Assembly (NCBI GenBank): GCA_963693315.1
Contig: OY856187.1
Span: forward strand, 426,987,748 to 427,051,747
Length of the DNA stretch: 64,000 bases
Direction: 5' to 3'
Source: Diogma glabrata
Taxonomy: Eukaryota; Arthropoda; Insecta; Diptera; Cylindrotomidae
A program made the translations under genes and the position numbers. The notes under the pieces were generated by a model that was not told the origin of the DNA, made no database searches, and was given only the letters and a program-made list of their open reading frames with translations. Each line of letters opens with the position of its first letter. The stretch's first letter is position 1. Of the stretch, positions 46,340 to 57,739 are shown one piece after another.

Positions 46340-47089
46340 TAAATTATTGAAATAAAAAAGCAAAGTTAAAAGAATACGTTAATTAATTATTTCTTTTTGT
46401 TTGATAGAACATTTTAATAGAAAAGAATGGAAAAGGCGAAAATAAGCTTTGATTACTTAATTACTTAATTTTTTTATCTGTTTTTCAACCTTTTTAATTG
46501 TTTTAACATTTGTTAAAGGCTTAAAAGCAAATGTCAATGTAATGTCATCACCATTTAGCGGCAATCGCTTGCTTTTTATTCTATAACTTTATTGTACACA
46601 GAAAGTGTAGTTTCTTGATGGCTGTCGGATGTTTCAGATTAGATTAAATAAAAAGAAGTCAAAGCGCTAGCATATCCGCTAAAAATATGTAGATTTCTTG
46701 GCCGGACAGATTTGTGCACAATTAATTTTGAAAATAACCTAATAACAAACAGAATTATAAAACTAATTTTAAAATCAAAAATATGGAGGGGCTGAAATCT
46801 CAAGCTCTGATATCTCTATCAAGATTTCGGTCTGGGTTAAGGATTTTGATACAGTTTTCGGCATTGGACATTGTTTTTAGTTTTGCCCAGCGATGTATAT
46901 CAAACATAAAACTCTTTGTTAAAGTACATGTATTTTTGTATCTCTGTTTAGAAATTTATTACAAAACTAACACGAAACATATTTATGTTTACGTTGCCGG
47001 AAAACGTTGCCGGAAAATTTTATCATAAATTAACATAATTTAGTGAAAAGATGATACACTTAGCAAACTACTCAAAAACCTCTTCAATT
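46340..47089. other. AT-rich stretch
   Basis: Nothing was recognised. An 81-residue frame at 46,783-47,028 has no domain. Confidence 0.5.
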
Positions 47090-47765
47090 AGCCTTTCGAG
47101 AAAATATTACAAAATAACAAATTCACAATTCTTTTAAAATTCCGAAAATATTGTAAAAATTATAACAAAATTAAACTTTTTTCAAAATTCTAAAAATATT
47201 GCAAAAATTATTACAAAATCAAATATTAAATTTTTTTTCAAAAATTCTAAAAATATTGCAAAAATTATAACAAAATCAAAAATTGAAACTTTTTTCAAAA
47301 TTCCAAAAATATTCCAAAAATTAGAATAAAATCAAATATTTAAACTTTTTCTAAATTCCAATAATATTCCAAAAATTCTTAAAAATTCAAACTTTTTCCA
47401 AAATTCTAAAAATATTGCAAAAATTATTACAAAATCAAAAATTCAAACTTTCTTCAAAATTCCAACAATTATAATAAAATTAAAAAATTTTAAATTTTTC
47501 AAAATTCTAAAAATATTCCAAAAATTCTAACACAATCAAAATTGAAACTTTTTTCCAAATTCTAAAAAATATATAAAACTCAAAAATTCTATTTCTTTCA
47601 AAATTCTAAAAATCAAAATCAAAAATTAAAACTTTTTCCGAAATTCTAAAAATATTGCTAAAATCAACAATATCAAAACTAACTAACTAACTAGCAATAT
47701 CAAAAATACAAACTTTTTTCAAAATTCCAAAAATATTTCAAAAACTATAACAAATTTAAAAATAT
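47090..47765. repeat. Degenerate satellite, unit about 55-62 bp
   Basis: About a dozen diverged units repeat TTTTTTCAAAATTCTAAAAA, TATTGCAAAAATTATAACAA and AATCAAAAATTCAAAC. Unit length varies by small insertions and deletions. Confidence 0.8.
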
Positions 47766-48000
47766 CCATGTTCAATTACATGTCATGTTCAATTACATTT
47801 ACGTCATAAAAACATCTAAATTTTTTTTTTTCAAAAAATTGGCTTAAAAATAAATGAAATCATTGTTTGACACACTTGACATTATTTTTTTGACAAACTT
47901 GTAAAGCTATAATTCTCTATAACAGAGGTGGCCAAGCTTCACTACACGTTGAGCCGCAGTACAATAATCTCTCGTTTCGAGAGCCACAAAAAAATTTTTT

Positions 48001-48316
48001 TCTCCGATAGACAGCAAATATAAATTTTGCAGACTTATTTAAGTCAGCAAAGTGGCACTTTTCCTGCCTAGGCAGCAAAGCAAGTACTTTGCTGCCTAGG
48101 CAGCAAAATAATTAGACTTCATAGAAATAAACAGATATTGCGATTAAAAAAAAAAAATTTTCTCCGATAGACAGCAAATATAAATTTTTCAGACTTATTT
48201 CAGTCAGCAAAGTGGCACTTTTCCTGCCTAGGCAGCAAAGCAAGTACTTTGCTGCCTAGGCAGCAAAATAATTAGACTTCATAGAAATAAACAGATATTG
48301 CGATTAAAAAAAAAAT
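48001..48316. repeat. Tandem duplication A (2 x about 160 bp)
   Basis: Two units start TCTCCGATAGACAGCAAATA at 48,001 and 48,161 and are almost identical. Each holds the palindromic block CTGCCTAGGCAGCAAAG. Confidence 0.92.
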
Positions 48317-48320
48317 TTTT

Positions 48321-48772
48321 TTAATCGATTTTTTTTTTATTTTTAAAATTTTGCTTTATTTTTAAAGTAATAATTATTAAATTACATATCATTGTAATTA
48401 ATCGGAGAAAAAATTATATGTTCAACTCGGCAGCAAGGTAGATTGACTGCCTTGGCTGAATTCCTAGCCTCGCTCGCTCGGCTATGAACTATCAGCCGCG
48501 GCAGTCAATTTACTACTTTGCTGCCTAGTTAAACAAATAACTATTTTTAATCGATTTTTTTTTTCATTTTTAAAATTTTGCTGTATTTTTAAAGTAATAA
48601 TTATTAAATTACATATCATTGTAATTAATCGGAGAAAAAATTATATGTTCAACTCGGCAGCAAGGTAGATTGACTGCCTTGGCTGAATTCCTAGCCTCGC
48701 TCGCTCGGCTATGAACTGTCAGCCGCGGCAGTCAATCTACTACTTTGCTGCCTAGTTAAACAAATAACTATT
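48321..48772. repeat. Tandem duplication B (2 x about 226 bp), each with a hairpin
   Basis: Two units start TTAATCGATTTTTTT at 48,321 and 48,547. Each contains a hairpin from AATTATATGTTCAACTCGG to GCTGCCTAGTTAAAC, with stem words GCAGCAAGGTAGATTGACTG and the GC-rich tip GCCTCGCTCGCTCGGCT. The tip resembles that of hairpin element 3. Confidence 0.9.
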
Positions 48773-48861
48773 TCAAAAGTATCAGTTGTTTGGAAATATT
48801 TATTTTATTGAAAAAACAATTATGTACTTATGGTTATAAATACATACAAATTTAAAGTTTG

Positions 48862-50723
48862 TTACATGACATGCCTGCTGGTAGATGGCATGTTTGTTTG
48901 TAACTTGGCCGTGAATTTTCTGAAATCTGGTTCATAGTTTGTTAGCGCAGTACGAATTAATTCCGTTAAATGCTCATTTGTAAGTTGTGAACGGTGGTTT
49001 GATTTTATAAACTTCATTGTTGAAAAAAGTGATTCACAACAATATGTTGTACCGAATATGGACAGTAATCTGGCAGCAGCTTTTTTCAAATTGGGGTACT
49101 TTAATTGAGACACTAGTTTCCAAAACTCATTTGGAGATTGTGTGGCTTTGTGATGCATTTTAAGAATGTGATCTTCCTGTAGCTCTAGTAATTCCATTTC
49201 TCCTGAGGCGCTGTCATGCAAAATATAACAAGGAATCGATAAGCCCTCGTTAATAATGTTAATTTCGAATGGATTTACAAGTAAATTAAGAGAAGTATTT
49301 AAATTATTCAGATCATTAAATCGCAAGTGAAAGTCTTTTAATAATTCTGCTAATTTACTGTCGTATTCACTCAGTTTGTTATCATTAATTTTAGAGAGTC
49401 TGTTCTTCAGACGAGGAAAGTGGTTGAGTACTTTTGTTGTTAAATCTCGTTGAAAAAGTTGAATTTTTTTAATAAAACTCAGAATCGTTTGAATAAGATC
49501 AGTAATAACTTTATCTTTTCCTTGTAAATCTTTTCCTTTCCATTATATCAGTCAAAAACATACAATCATTAATCAATTCATCATCCTTTAATTCCAGATA
49601 GTGTTTTTCTTTTTCTTTGAGGAAATTTCTGATAGGTTCCATTAAATCAACAAATCGGCTTAGAACATTATAGGTGGATAACCATCGCACAAGGCAGTAA
49701 AATGTTATATCTTGAGGATGTTCTTCAAAGTCCAGTGCTTCGATAAAGCTCTTGAATTGGCGATGGGCTTTTGAATTCGTCCGAATATAGTTCACAATTT
49801 GTAGCACAGTTTTCATTACGTTTTCGTATTTAAAATATTTTGCAACTAAATGTTCACGATGAACAATGCAATGAAGTGCCGAAATTCGGGTATTCTTGGA
49901 TCATTTTTTAATAGACCAATAAGGCCTACATTTTTTCCTAACATTGCAGGTGCTCCGTCAGTTCACAGTTGCTACACTTACCAAATTATTCAGTGGAATA
50001 TCTGTATCTGACAATATATTATCAAGGGCACTCTTAGTATCAATACCACGAGTAGTATTTTTAAGTGCTACCAAATCCAATAGTTCTTCCTTTACGATTA
50101 AAGATTCGGAAACGAATCGGATAAATACAGCTAACTGGGGGGCTGTCTTGTATATCGATTGATTCGTCAAGGGCTAAGCTGAAAGCTACACTATTTTTTA
50201 CATCTACTTGTAGTCGCTGTTTAATATCTTTACTTATTTCCGTAATGCGGCGCTCAGTGGTATGATGTGATACTGGAACATTGCTAAATAATCTGTGCAA
50301 TTTGATATTTAAAGGATCCAGCATTTTAACCACCTGTTCCATAATCTTTTTGATAAATTTTCCCTCAGTGTAAGGTCGTTTAGCACGGGCGATGTTCCAA
50401 TCGATCATAAAACTAGTCTCGGTAGTATTATCAGCTTCTGAACTAAAAGATGATAATAATGTTTGCTGATTACTTAATGCAGATTTTAAAGAGTTTATTT
50501 TATTTGTTCGGATGTTGGTATTCAACGGATAATTATCCAAAAATTTACTATGGTTTTTTTCGTGATGCCGTTTTAAATTACTGGTTTTATAATGAGCAAG
50601 TGATTCATTGCAAATAAGACACCAAGGTTTTCCCCCTTTATCGATGAATGCGTATGCTTCAACCCATTCTTGCCTGAAGCTACGATTTTATCCGTCATAT
50701 CTCCTTTTTTTGTGGTCTGACAT
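48862..50723 (-). pseudogene. hAT transposase (GTF2IRD2/ZMYM-like type)
   Basis: From a Met at 50,723 the minus strand reads NRSFRQEWVEAYAFIDKGG after one stop. A BED-like zinc finger follows (PWCLICNESLAHYKTSNLKR then HHEKNHS). Middle frames give VAFSLALDESIDI with a catalytic Asp, and YCLVRWLSTYNVLSRF, the hAT RW motif. The C-terminal frame (48,862-49,326) gives RLLSIFGTTYCCESLFSTMK and NHRSQLTNEHLTELIRTALT, the hAT dimerisation region. At least four frame breaks and an internal stop near the start show it is inactive. Its length, about 620 codons, fits this hAT group. Confidence 0.87.
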
Positions 50724-50760
50724 ATTTAGCAGTTAAATTAAAAAACGGAGTACTCATAAA

Positions 50761-51147
50761 AAACACGCAAAATATTATATTTCGCTACAAGAGATGAAAT
50801 CACCGTTTTTTTCTTGCAATTTCCTTAAGTTTTTAATTTCGTTTTTGGTTTAGGGTAATATCTTACTGTCGTAGATGTAGAAGCGGTTGAGGTAGCATAT
50901 GTCGGATTTGCACGTGTTTTTAATTCTATTTAATTATGAACTTATTCATTTTTTAATTAGAATATTAAAGGATACATTAAATTTAACGTCGGCAAATTGC
51001 CTAAAGATAAAATATCAAAAATATTGTTTATAAAAAAATTGCAGAAAAAGATAATCATAGAAAAACCAAAATCCAAAAGGAAAGACTTGATTTTGAGAAA
51101 GATTTTTGTGCATTAATTTGAAACGAATACAGGTGATTTTATTTTTA
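50761..51147. other. AT-rich stretch before the assembly gap
   Basis: Nothing was recognised; it may contain hAT 5' non-coding sequence. Confidence 0.45.
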
Positions 51148-51347
51148 NNNNNNNNNNNNNNNNNNNNNNNNNNNNNNNNNNNNNNNNNNNNNNNNNNNNN
51201 NNNNNNNNNNNNNNNNNNNNNNNNNNNNNNNNNNNNNNNNNNNNNNNNNNNNNNNNNNNNNNNNNNNNNNNNNNNNNNNNNNNNNNNNNNNNNNNNNNNN
51301 NNNNNNNNNNNNNNNNNNNNNNNNNNNNNNNNNNNNNNNNNNNNNNN
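51148..51347. other. Assembly gap (200 N)
   Basis: Exactly 200 N bases suggest a gap of arbitrary size. Sequence on its two sides may not be adjacent in the genome, and frames read across it mean nothing. Confidence 0.99.
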
Positions 51348-52109
51348 TTGGTGTAATGAAGGTAAATTAACATTAAAGAAGTATACTTTTGGTGATAAAT
51401 CGATTGAATTACAACAAAAATTTGAAAAATGAATACAAAAGTTGCATGTAATAACTTACAGCAATTATCACTTTAGTAATAATTTAAAAAGTTTTAATGT
51501 ATTCTATGGAAAAAACTATAATACAATCTGAGCTAAAGCATTTTCAAGGCGATCTGTAATTTATGTATTAACAGATTTTTATCACAATTAAAGAAGCGGA
51601 AATACCAAATTTTTTTTTGATAATGTCAAAGGTTGTCGGTTTTAAACAAATTTCTACTTCAAATGTTGTCATTTTAAGACCAAAAGGTCTACTTCATATG
51701 TTGAAAAACAATTACTGGTTACTAACGCGCTTTTTGTGTAAAATTTTAACATTCAGAAATCAAACTCCTTGTAAAACTTATCGAAATGTTTAGCGTATAA
51801 AAAATTGGATTTAATTAATTTGAATTTCTTGACGTTTGTTGAAAAGGAAATTCACCACAGATTACCATATAACAAACGCATAATATATTATGACAAATAT
51901 TTCAAAATTAAAAAAAACTACGTTTCTTGTGTCATTATTATTAGACTACCAATTTTTTTTATAAAATACCAAACCGCGCCCCAGAATATTTTATAAAATG
52001 TTTGAATAATATGACAGTTTGATAAAATAATAATAATATAATAAAATTATATTATATTTCAAATCAATTTTCTTTTATTTATGAAAGAAATAAGATAAAA
52101 TTCATGTTG
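51348..52109. other. AT-rich stretch after the gap
   Basis: No gene or repeat was recognised. Confidence 0.5.
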
Positions 52110-52147
52110 AACATTCATTCATTCATTCATTCATTCATTCATTCATT
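52110..52147. repeat. (ATTC)n microsatellite
   Basis: About nine CATT/ATTC repeats lie 65 bp left of the large palindrome. Confidence 0.95.
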
Positions 52148-52297
52148 CTTATATGCGTTCGCGAATAAATCACCCACTTCACAATAAAATAAAAATCAAA
52201 ATAAGTAATAAAACTATTTTGTGTAATTTTTTAATGTTTTATTAATAAAATAATATTATTAATAAAATTCCGTCATGTGAAATAATTTTTGTCAGAC

Positions 52298-52351
52298 TTT
52301 TGTTAAGACATGTTTCGATAATCTTCAAATTATCATCTTCAGTTATCAAAA
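52298..52351 (-). ncRNA. Hammerhead ribozyme-like motif, left arm
   Basis: On the minus strand, stem I 5' strand TTTTGATAA precedes CTGAAGA (CUGANGA core). Stem II is GATAAT/ATTATC around TTGAAG. GAAA follows, then a minimal stem III (A-U, C-G, loop AT), the cleavage triplet GTC, and the stem I 3' strand TTAACAAAA, which pairs with the 5' strand at 8 of 9 positions. All core nucleotides are canonical, in type I order. Self-cleavage is predicted, not shown. Confidence 0.75.
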
Positions 52352-52479
52352 TTATGTGACGAATTATACTAAGTATATTACTTTCGAAAAACAATTTGAG
52401 TAAAAACCACTCAAATTTTGGTAAAAACCACTCAAATTGTTGTTCGAAAGTAATATACTTAGTATAATTCGTCTCATAA

Positions 52480-52533
52480 TTTTGATAACTGAAGATGATA
52501 ATTTGAAGATTATCGAAACATGCCTTAACAAAA
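52480..52533 (+). ncRNA. Hammerhead ribozyme-like motif, right arm, probably inactive
   Basis: This is the mirror copy of the left-arm motif with identical stem I, core and stem II (CTGAAGA at 52,489-52,495; GAAA at 52,515-52,518). The triplet before stem I 3' is GCC rather than GTC. That removes the U required in NUH, so cleavage should fail. Confidence 0.7.
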
Positions 52534-52629
52534 GTCTGACAAAAATTATTTCACATGACGGAATTTTATTAATAATATTATTTTATTAATATAACATTAA
52601 AAAATTACACAAAATAGAAATAAGATAGT

Positions 52630-52850
52630 TTAAACCATTTTACTTTTAATATGAGAATTATAATTTTTAATATGAGAATCGTAATTTTCAATATGAGAAT
52701 TGTTATTGTTCTTAAAATGAGAATCATTCTCATATTGAAAGTTACTAGTCGCATTGAAAATTAATTTTCTCATACTGACTGTTACAACTCTCATATTGAA
52801 AGTATTATTCCCATATTGAAAATTACTATTCTCAGTTTAATAGAAAAACG
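52630..52850. repeat. Array of AATATGAGAAT units, direct then inverted
   Basis: Units like AATATGAGAATTATAATTTT occur three or four times, then switch at AATGAGAATCATTCTCAT to the inverted form ATTCTCATATTGAAAGT, repeated with variation. The array forms a compound palindrome. Confidence 0.75.
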
Positions 52851-52957
52851 GAAAAGTATTGGTTTAAAACAAAAAACTAAACAGCATAATTTTGTTAAGT
52901 TACGTTGTCGAAAGGAACATGGCTTTATTTGCCTTGAAAGTATTGCTATTTTTGTTT

Positions 52958-53010
52958 TTAATAAAACGTGTTGTGTAGTAAAAATTACAATATGTGTCAC
53001 AACCAACAAA
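52958..53010 (-). mobile_element. LINE family A 3' tail fragment
   Basis: TTAATAAAACGTGTTGTGTA and ACAATATGTGTCACAA match the LINE A terminus on the minus strand; only about 55 bp remain. Confidence 0.72.
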
Positions 53011-53104
53011 AAGAACTGTTTTTTTTGTTTGAAACGCGTTTTTAGGGTTCTTCAATGGACTTTAAACTTCGATGTATTTTAAAATCGATTATCTTTTTTT
53101 TTTT

Positions 53105-54660
53105 TTAACGGTGTTCATTAAGGAGCGTTCCCAGGCTAATCAGCTTTGAATATTCACCACGGTCATTCGCAACAGCGACATAATTACCATGGCAGCCAAA
53201 AATCGGCTTAAGGTCGGCTCTAAGGTCGTTTATTACGTCAGTCTTGCATTGTAGTCGTGGTCTACCTCGCGGTCGCCCACTCCCTGGGCTACTAACGTAA
53301 ATTTTTCTAATCACTCCACCAGACTGTTACTCGGCTCGTAGAACATGCCCTAGCCAAGCAATCCTATTAGAACGGATACAACCTATTATAATAGGAGCCT
53401 CAAGAAGGTCTCTGAGTTCAAAGTTAAATCGGATTATATACTCTCCATCGTCTGTCTTAAGTGGACCAAAAAAGTAGCGTAGGATCTTACGCTCAAATAC
53501 AGATAAATGCGATTCGTCATTTTGTGTAAGGGTTCACGTTTGTGACCCATACATTACAACCAGTCTAATCAATGTCTTGCATAACTTGAGCTTGGTGTTA
53601 ATTGATATATACGGTGATCCAAGGAGAGGTTTAATTGAGTAGAAAGTTCAATTACCTGCGGTAATCGAGCTTTTCTAGCTTTTATATCTGTAAGTATGCT
53701 GTTGTTTGAGTCAAGCATTGATCCCAAATATTTATAAAATTCAACTCCCTTAATTCGTTCATCGCCGCACATTAAATCTTTCTTCTCGGCCTCTCTTGAA
53801 ACGTTCATATGTTTGGTTTTATTGTAGTTAATTTGAAGAACATTTTTTCTAGCACGACTCTCAAGCGGCTTGAAAGTCTCACTCATAACAGCTTCACTTC
53901 GGCCGAGGATGACAGCATCATCAGCGTACGCGATCATCTGTACTGAGTTTATTGACAAGAAATTGTAGTTAGTCGGTAGTTTCTTTTGACGGCACACATA
54001 TTCCAAGGCTAAATTAAAAAGTATAGGAGAGATAGCATCATCTTGTAAAAAACTTTGATATTTCTTTCTCTACTCTTACACAGCAGTGCGAGTTCTGTAC
54101 TATCATTTTGCATAGTGATACCAGATTACCTGCAGGGATTCCCATTGACACCAGAGCAGACCATAGAGTCTCTCGTTTGAGAGAGTTGGTGGAATCAATG
54201 AAGAGTTGGTGCACAGGTATGTTGAACTCTCTGCACTTTTCCAAAATCATCTTTATCGACAGAAGTGCATCGGTGGTACCGAGGTCAGCCGGAAGCCACA
54301 ATGATATTCTCCAAACAGTTGTTCAGCAAAAGGATTGATTTTTGATAGCAAAATTTAGGAAAAGATCTTATATGCTGTACACAGAAGAGCGATTCCTCTG
54401 TAGTTTGCACATTGTAGGCGATTACCCTTTTTACGGATTGGTATCAGCATAGCTGGGTTCCAGCTCTGTGGCATGGCTTCAGTCCTTCAGATCATTTAAA
54501 CAAGTTCAAATAATCTTAAAGATAGAGTTTCGCCACCATGTACAATCATTTCGGATGTTATATCGTCGAAACCAGGTGCTTTATTCAGTTTTAATTTTGA
54601 CAGCGTCGCTTTGAATTTCTCTTTGGTTGGTTCGTCTACATGTACCTTTGATGCACGAAT
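53105..54660 (-). pseudogene. RTE-like reverse transcriptase and C-terminus
   Basis: Frames give TTDALLSIKMILEKCREFNI, PVHQLFIDS, ALVSMGIPAGNLVSLCKMIV, the catalytic QMIAYADDAVILGRSEAVMS, VEFYKYLGSMLDSN and a basic C-terminus SGRPRGRPRLQCKTDVINDL. The DFRQAYDS motif seen in the sister copy is broken here by a deletion (FIDSTNSLKRETL). Several frameshifts separate the pieces. Confidence 0.85.
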
Positions 54661-54989
54661 AAGCTTTCGCCCGAATTGTTGCTGGTCACTTAAGTTGAGA
54701 AGACTCTCTAAATTAGCGGCCCAAGTATCTAAAATATTTTTAAGATCTACTTGTAGCTTTCCATCTTCGTTTTGAATAGCAGTTGATCTAGTTTGAGGGC
54801 CCTTCTTGGTTTTAACCTGTTGAAAGAAGTTACGTGATTGATGTTCCTTATTGAAGCTTTCAATCTCCTCACACGGTCTCTTTCACCATTCTCTCTTCGT
54901 TCGTCTATACATAGCTTTGTAACGGTTCGTCTTGCCAGTTTATAGTTCTCCTTCGTGGACCTGATGTGGCGTCCTTGCAGACATTTCAG

Positions 54990-56000
54990 TTAGCAATTTC
55001 TTTTGTATTGAATAGCGTCCAGACATGCTTGATCCATCCATGGCTTCTGGAAGTGGTTCTGTGGTCGTCCAAGTATTCCCTCAACAGTGCTTAAAACAGC
55101 ATCTTTGAGCATATACCATGACCTATCTACGTCTCCATTAATGGTTTCTGAGTTCTTCAATGTTTCAGCAATAGGGTTTTGATATCTCTCTTCCGTTACA
55201 GCATTCTTTAATGATGAGATGTTAAAACGCTTCCGTTGATTGAATTTTGGAATGCCTGAATTTGGGACGTTGCACATACAAGGAAGTTCGAAAAGAAACG
55301 TCCTGTACTAGAACGTAATCAATTTGATTTCGACTGTTTCCATTCGGGAGACAATTCTGCTTATGAATCGATCGATGCGGTAAGAACGTACTGGCAATTC
55401 TCAAATTATTTGATAATGCAAACTCAGTCATTCTCTCACCATTATCATTCGAATTCAAATGCAGGCTGTTGGGACCTAACACATTTCTAAAAGAGATATC
55501 TTTTCCAATCTGCCCATTAAAGTCACCAAGAACATAAGGAAGTCGCGTGTTGGTGTTTGTTTCATAACCTCTTCCAGTGCTATGTAGAAATTATCCTTCT
55601 CGTCGACGGTCTTAGCTTCAGTAGGCTGCATGCACGGCAATAAGAGAAATATGGTTATATGTACCACGTACACATAGGTAGCAGATCCTCTCACTGACCG
55701 GGATGAATTTCATCACGGCTTCTTGTATGTGTGCACCAACAAGAAAGCCAGTTCCAAATTCTCTTCGAGATGGATGACCACTACAGTATAAAGAGTGACT
55801 ATCCCAATCTTGTTTTCCTATTATTGGCTGTCTAATTTCTTGCAGAGCTATGATATTCATCCCATACCTCTCAGCCTCTGTTTTTAGACTTATAAGAGCA
55901 TCAGGAGAGCTCAGGCTGCGCACGTTCTACGTTCCGATTCGGTAGTCTGGTTTTCACGTCCAGGCAAAATTCTGTTTTTGTCCGAGTCTGTTATTCTCTT
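54990..56000 (-). pseudogene. RTE-like APE endonuclease
   Basis: Upstream on the strand, just before the first Met, is RIGT-NVRSLSSPDALISLK. Then come NIIALQEIRQP with the catalytic Glu, HPSRREFGTGFLVGAHIQEA and FIPVSERICYLCVRGTYNHI. After a shift come SNDNGERMTEFALSNNLRIA and GNSRNQIDYVLVQDVSFRTS with the conserved Asp. This is the type often annotated in insects as craniofacial development protein 2-like. The domain cuts target DNA; here it is broken by at least two shifts. Confidence 0.83.
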
Positions 56001-56344
56001 TCTGATTTCCAAATTTAACAAATAATTTTTTTTCCTGGGTTAGGGTGTTAACCTTAGGCCCAACCCAAATTGTCGTAAATGGGTTCGTTCTGCATTTTAA
56101 GGTTACCATAAACAACCTTTTTGCACGTTTATATAGCGAGCCACTTGATCCCAGACACCCGCCCGTTTCAAGCCGCCCCTGACATGGAGAACAGATGCTT
56201 GGGTCACATTGGTTTTAGGGTGCCAATTTGCCGTAATGTACCATGATGGGCTAAGCAGTTATTACTCTGCTTGTCTCCAGTACACCAACCTTATTTTGTC
56301 AGTATTAACCAGGCAGGTGTGGACGTCGAATTTCAGATTTCGCT

Positions 56345-56930
56345 ACCCATTTCGAATTTTGCTACTTAATTTAAGAAACTTTATAATTTTTTTTAGAATT
56401 TTTCATTGCACAGTTTTTGGGTTATTGTAAAAAAAGTGCCACAAAAAGTTTTCTCCCTTCCCTACGTTTCTTCGTTTATTGACAGAAAAATTATAACTTT
56501 AAATAACTTAACTTAAAATAAATTACTTAACTTAAATTAAATAACTTATAACTTAAAATTAGAACTTTTAGAGACAGGAAATTTAATAAACACTTAACGA
56601 AAAATATAGCGAAGTCTCAAATAATTTTATTTCCATATGTTTAGGGGATGGGAGAGGGGAAGGGTGAAAAAAATGATTTTTGACCCACATGGGTGGGTTG
56701 TCATATGAAAGAGCAGTGAATTTAAGAAACATTGTGATGTTTTTAGAATTTTTCAGTTCACAGTTTTTGAGTTATTGTCAATATAGTGGAACAAGAAGTT
56801 GGTCCCCTTACGTTTTGACATCGATTGACAGAAAAATGTTTAAAAATACATTTATAGAGATAGGTAGTTTGCTAAACCTTGAACGAAAACTATAGCGAAG
56901 TGTCACATAATTATTTTTTTTACTACTTGC
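56345..56930 (+). repeat. Family D repeat, two tandem units
   Basis: Two units about 360 bp apart share AATTTAAGAAACATT-like, TTTAGAATTTTTCA, GCACAGTTTTTG, TTATTGTCA and CCCTACGTTT words, and ATAGCGAAGTSTCA at their ends. Related pieces lie at 11.3, 57.8 and 60.0 kb, all in this orientation. Coding potential is nil. Confidence 0.78.
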
Positions 56931-57607
56931 ATGAGAAATTTCAATTATTTACTCAAAAACCCAAGACAAAAGTTATTTTTCTCAGCTAAGGTTACTAATA
57001 ATTATTCCCCACACCTAATAATAAGTATTTTAGCACCTTAGCAAATAATGAAAATATAATTTTTGTTCGTTTGTTAACTGAGTTCATCTTTGAATTTTTT
57101 TAGTTTCTTCCTAAAATAATAATAATATATTAAAAAATAATATTTTGATTTTATTTTAATAATAATAAATAATGAATGAATGCAAAAATTTAAAATTTCT
57201 TTGCAACTATAGTTTAGTTTATTTGAAATTTTAATTCGTGTTAAACAGAATTCTGTTGAAATTTAGTTTAGTTGTGAGTTGTAGACTAAAAAAATTCTAA
57301 ATTTGGCTCAACAATATTGAACAGATTTTCAATTTAATTCAATTCTTGTCAAAAATAAATAAAAACTATATTTTTTAATGCAAAGCATATGTGATTTTTA
57401 TATAGTTTTAAGAAAATTCATTGAAAATAAATTTCTAACTAAGCAGCCCTGAATAATAAATATCCAATACGCAATCCAATGATATGATACACAATGTTTC
57501 ACCAAATTAAAATTTTTATTTATTCACCATTTGCTTATTAAACGACATTTTATTTTGTGAATAATTAAGAGTTTTAGTGCATTTTTTATATCAAGTAGTA
57601 AAAAAAA
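56931..57607. other. AT-rich stretch
   Basis: No gene or repeat was recognised. Confidence 0.5.
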
Positions 57608-57734
57608 TAGTATATAAACCTCGGTGAAGAAAATTTTCTCCATTTCGGTGCTTATCCACCCTCGGTGCCTATCCCTCATATCCACCTCAATGTAGAAAAT
57701 TTACTTTATCACCTCGGTATATAATGTACTATTC
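57608..57734. mobile_element. Hairpin element 4
   Basis: The left end AATAGTATATAAACCTCGG and the right end (reverse complement AATAGTACATTATATACCGA) fit the terminal pattern of the other hairpin elements. Arms pair through CCTCGGTGA and AAAATTT; the centre repeats CCTCGGTGC. Confidence 0.7.
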
Positions 57735-57739
57735 TATAT

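Larger units (their letters stand above)
47933..50760 (-). mobile_element. hAT transposon, decayed, one terminus visible
   Basis: CAGAGGTGGCCAAGC at 47,933 is a typical hAT terminal repeat. Minus-strand transposase coding follows at 48,862-50,723. The other terminus was not found; the assembly gap at 51,148 may hide it, so the right limit is a minimum. Between terminus and gene lie two adjacent tandem duplications. Confidence 0.8.
52213..52617. mobile_element. 405-bp palindrome of Penelope/retrozyme-like sequence
   Basis: Arms of about 185 bp from CTATTTTGTGTAATTTTTTA inward are almost perfectly complementary. They surround a spacer containing GTAAAAACCACTCAAATT twice in direct orientation. 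Each arm carries a hammerhead-like motif pointing away from the centre. The sequence resembles the terminal region of Penelope-like elements, although no coding sequence remains. An inverted pair of terminal repeats without the coding body is the simplest reading. Confidence 0.8.
53093..56330 (-). mobile_element. RTE-like LINE, near full length, decayed
   Basis: The minus-strand element contains an APE endonuclease, a linker, reverse transcriptase and a C-terminal region, ending in an A-run (poly-T near 53,093-53,106). The 5' part continues upstream of the endonuclease to about 56,330, where it meets family D repeats. The order of domains and the absence of RNase H fit the RTE-like group. A sister copy lies at 62,735-64,000. 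Confidence 0.87.

Noticed and set aside
51106..51432. Frames crossing the run of N
   Set aside because: The residues are unknown because the assembly gap fills most of the frame.
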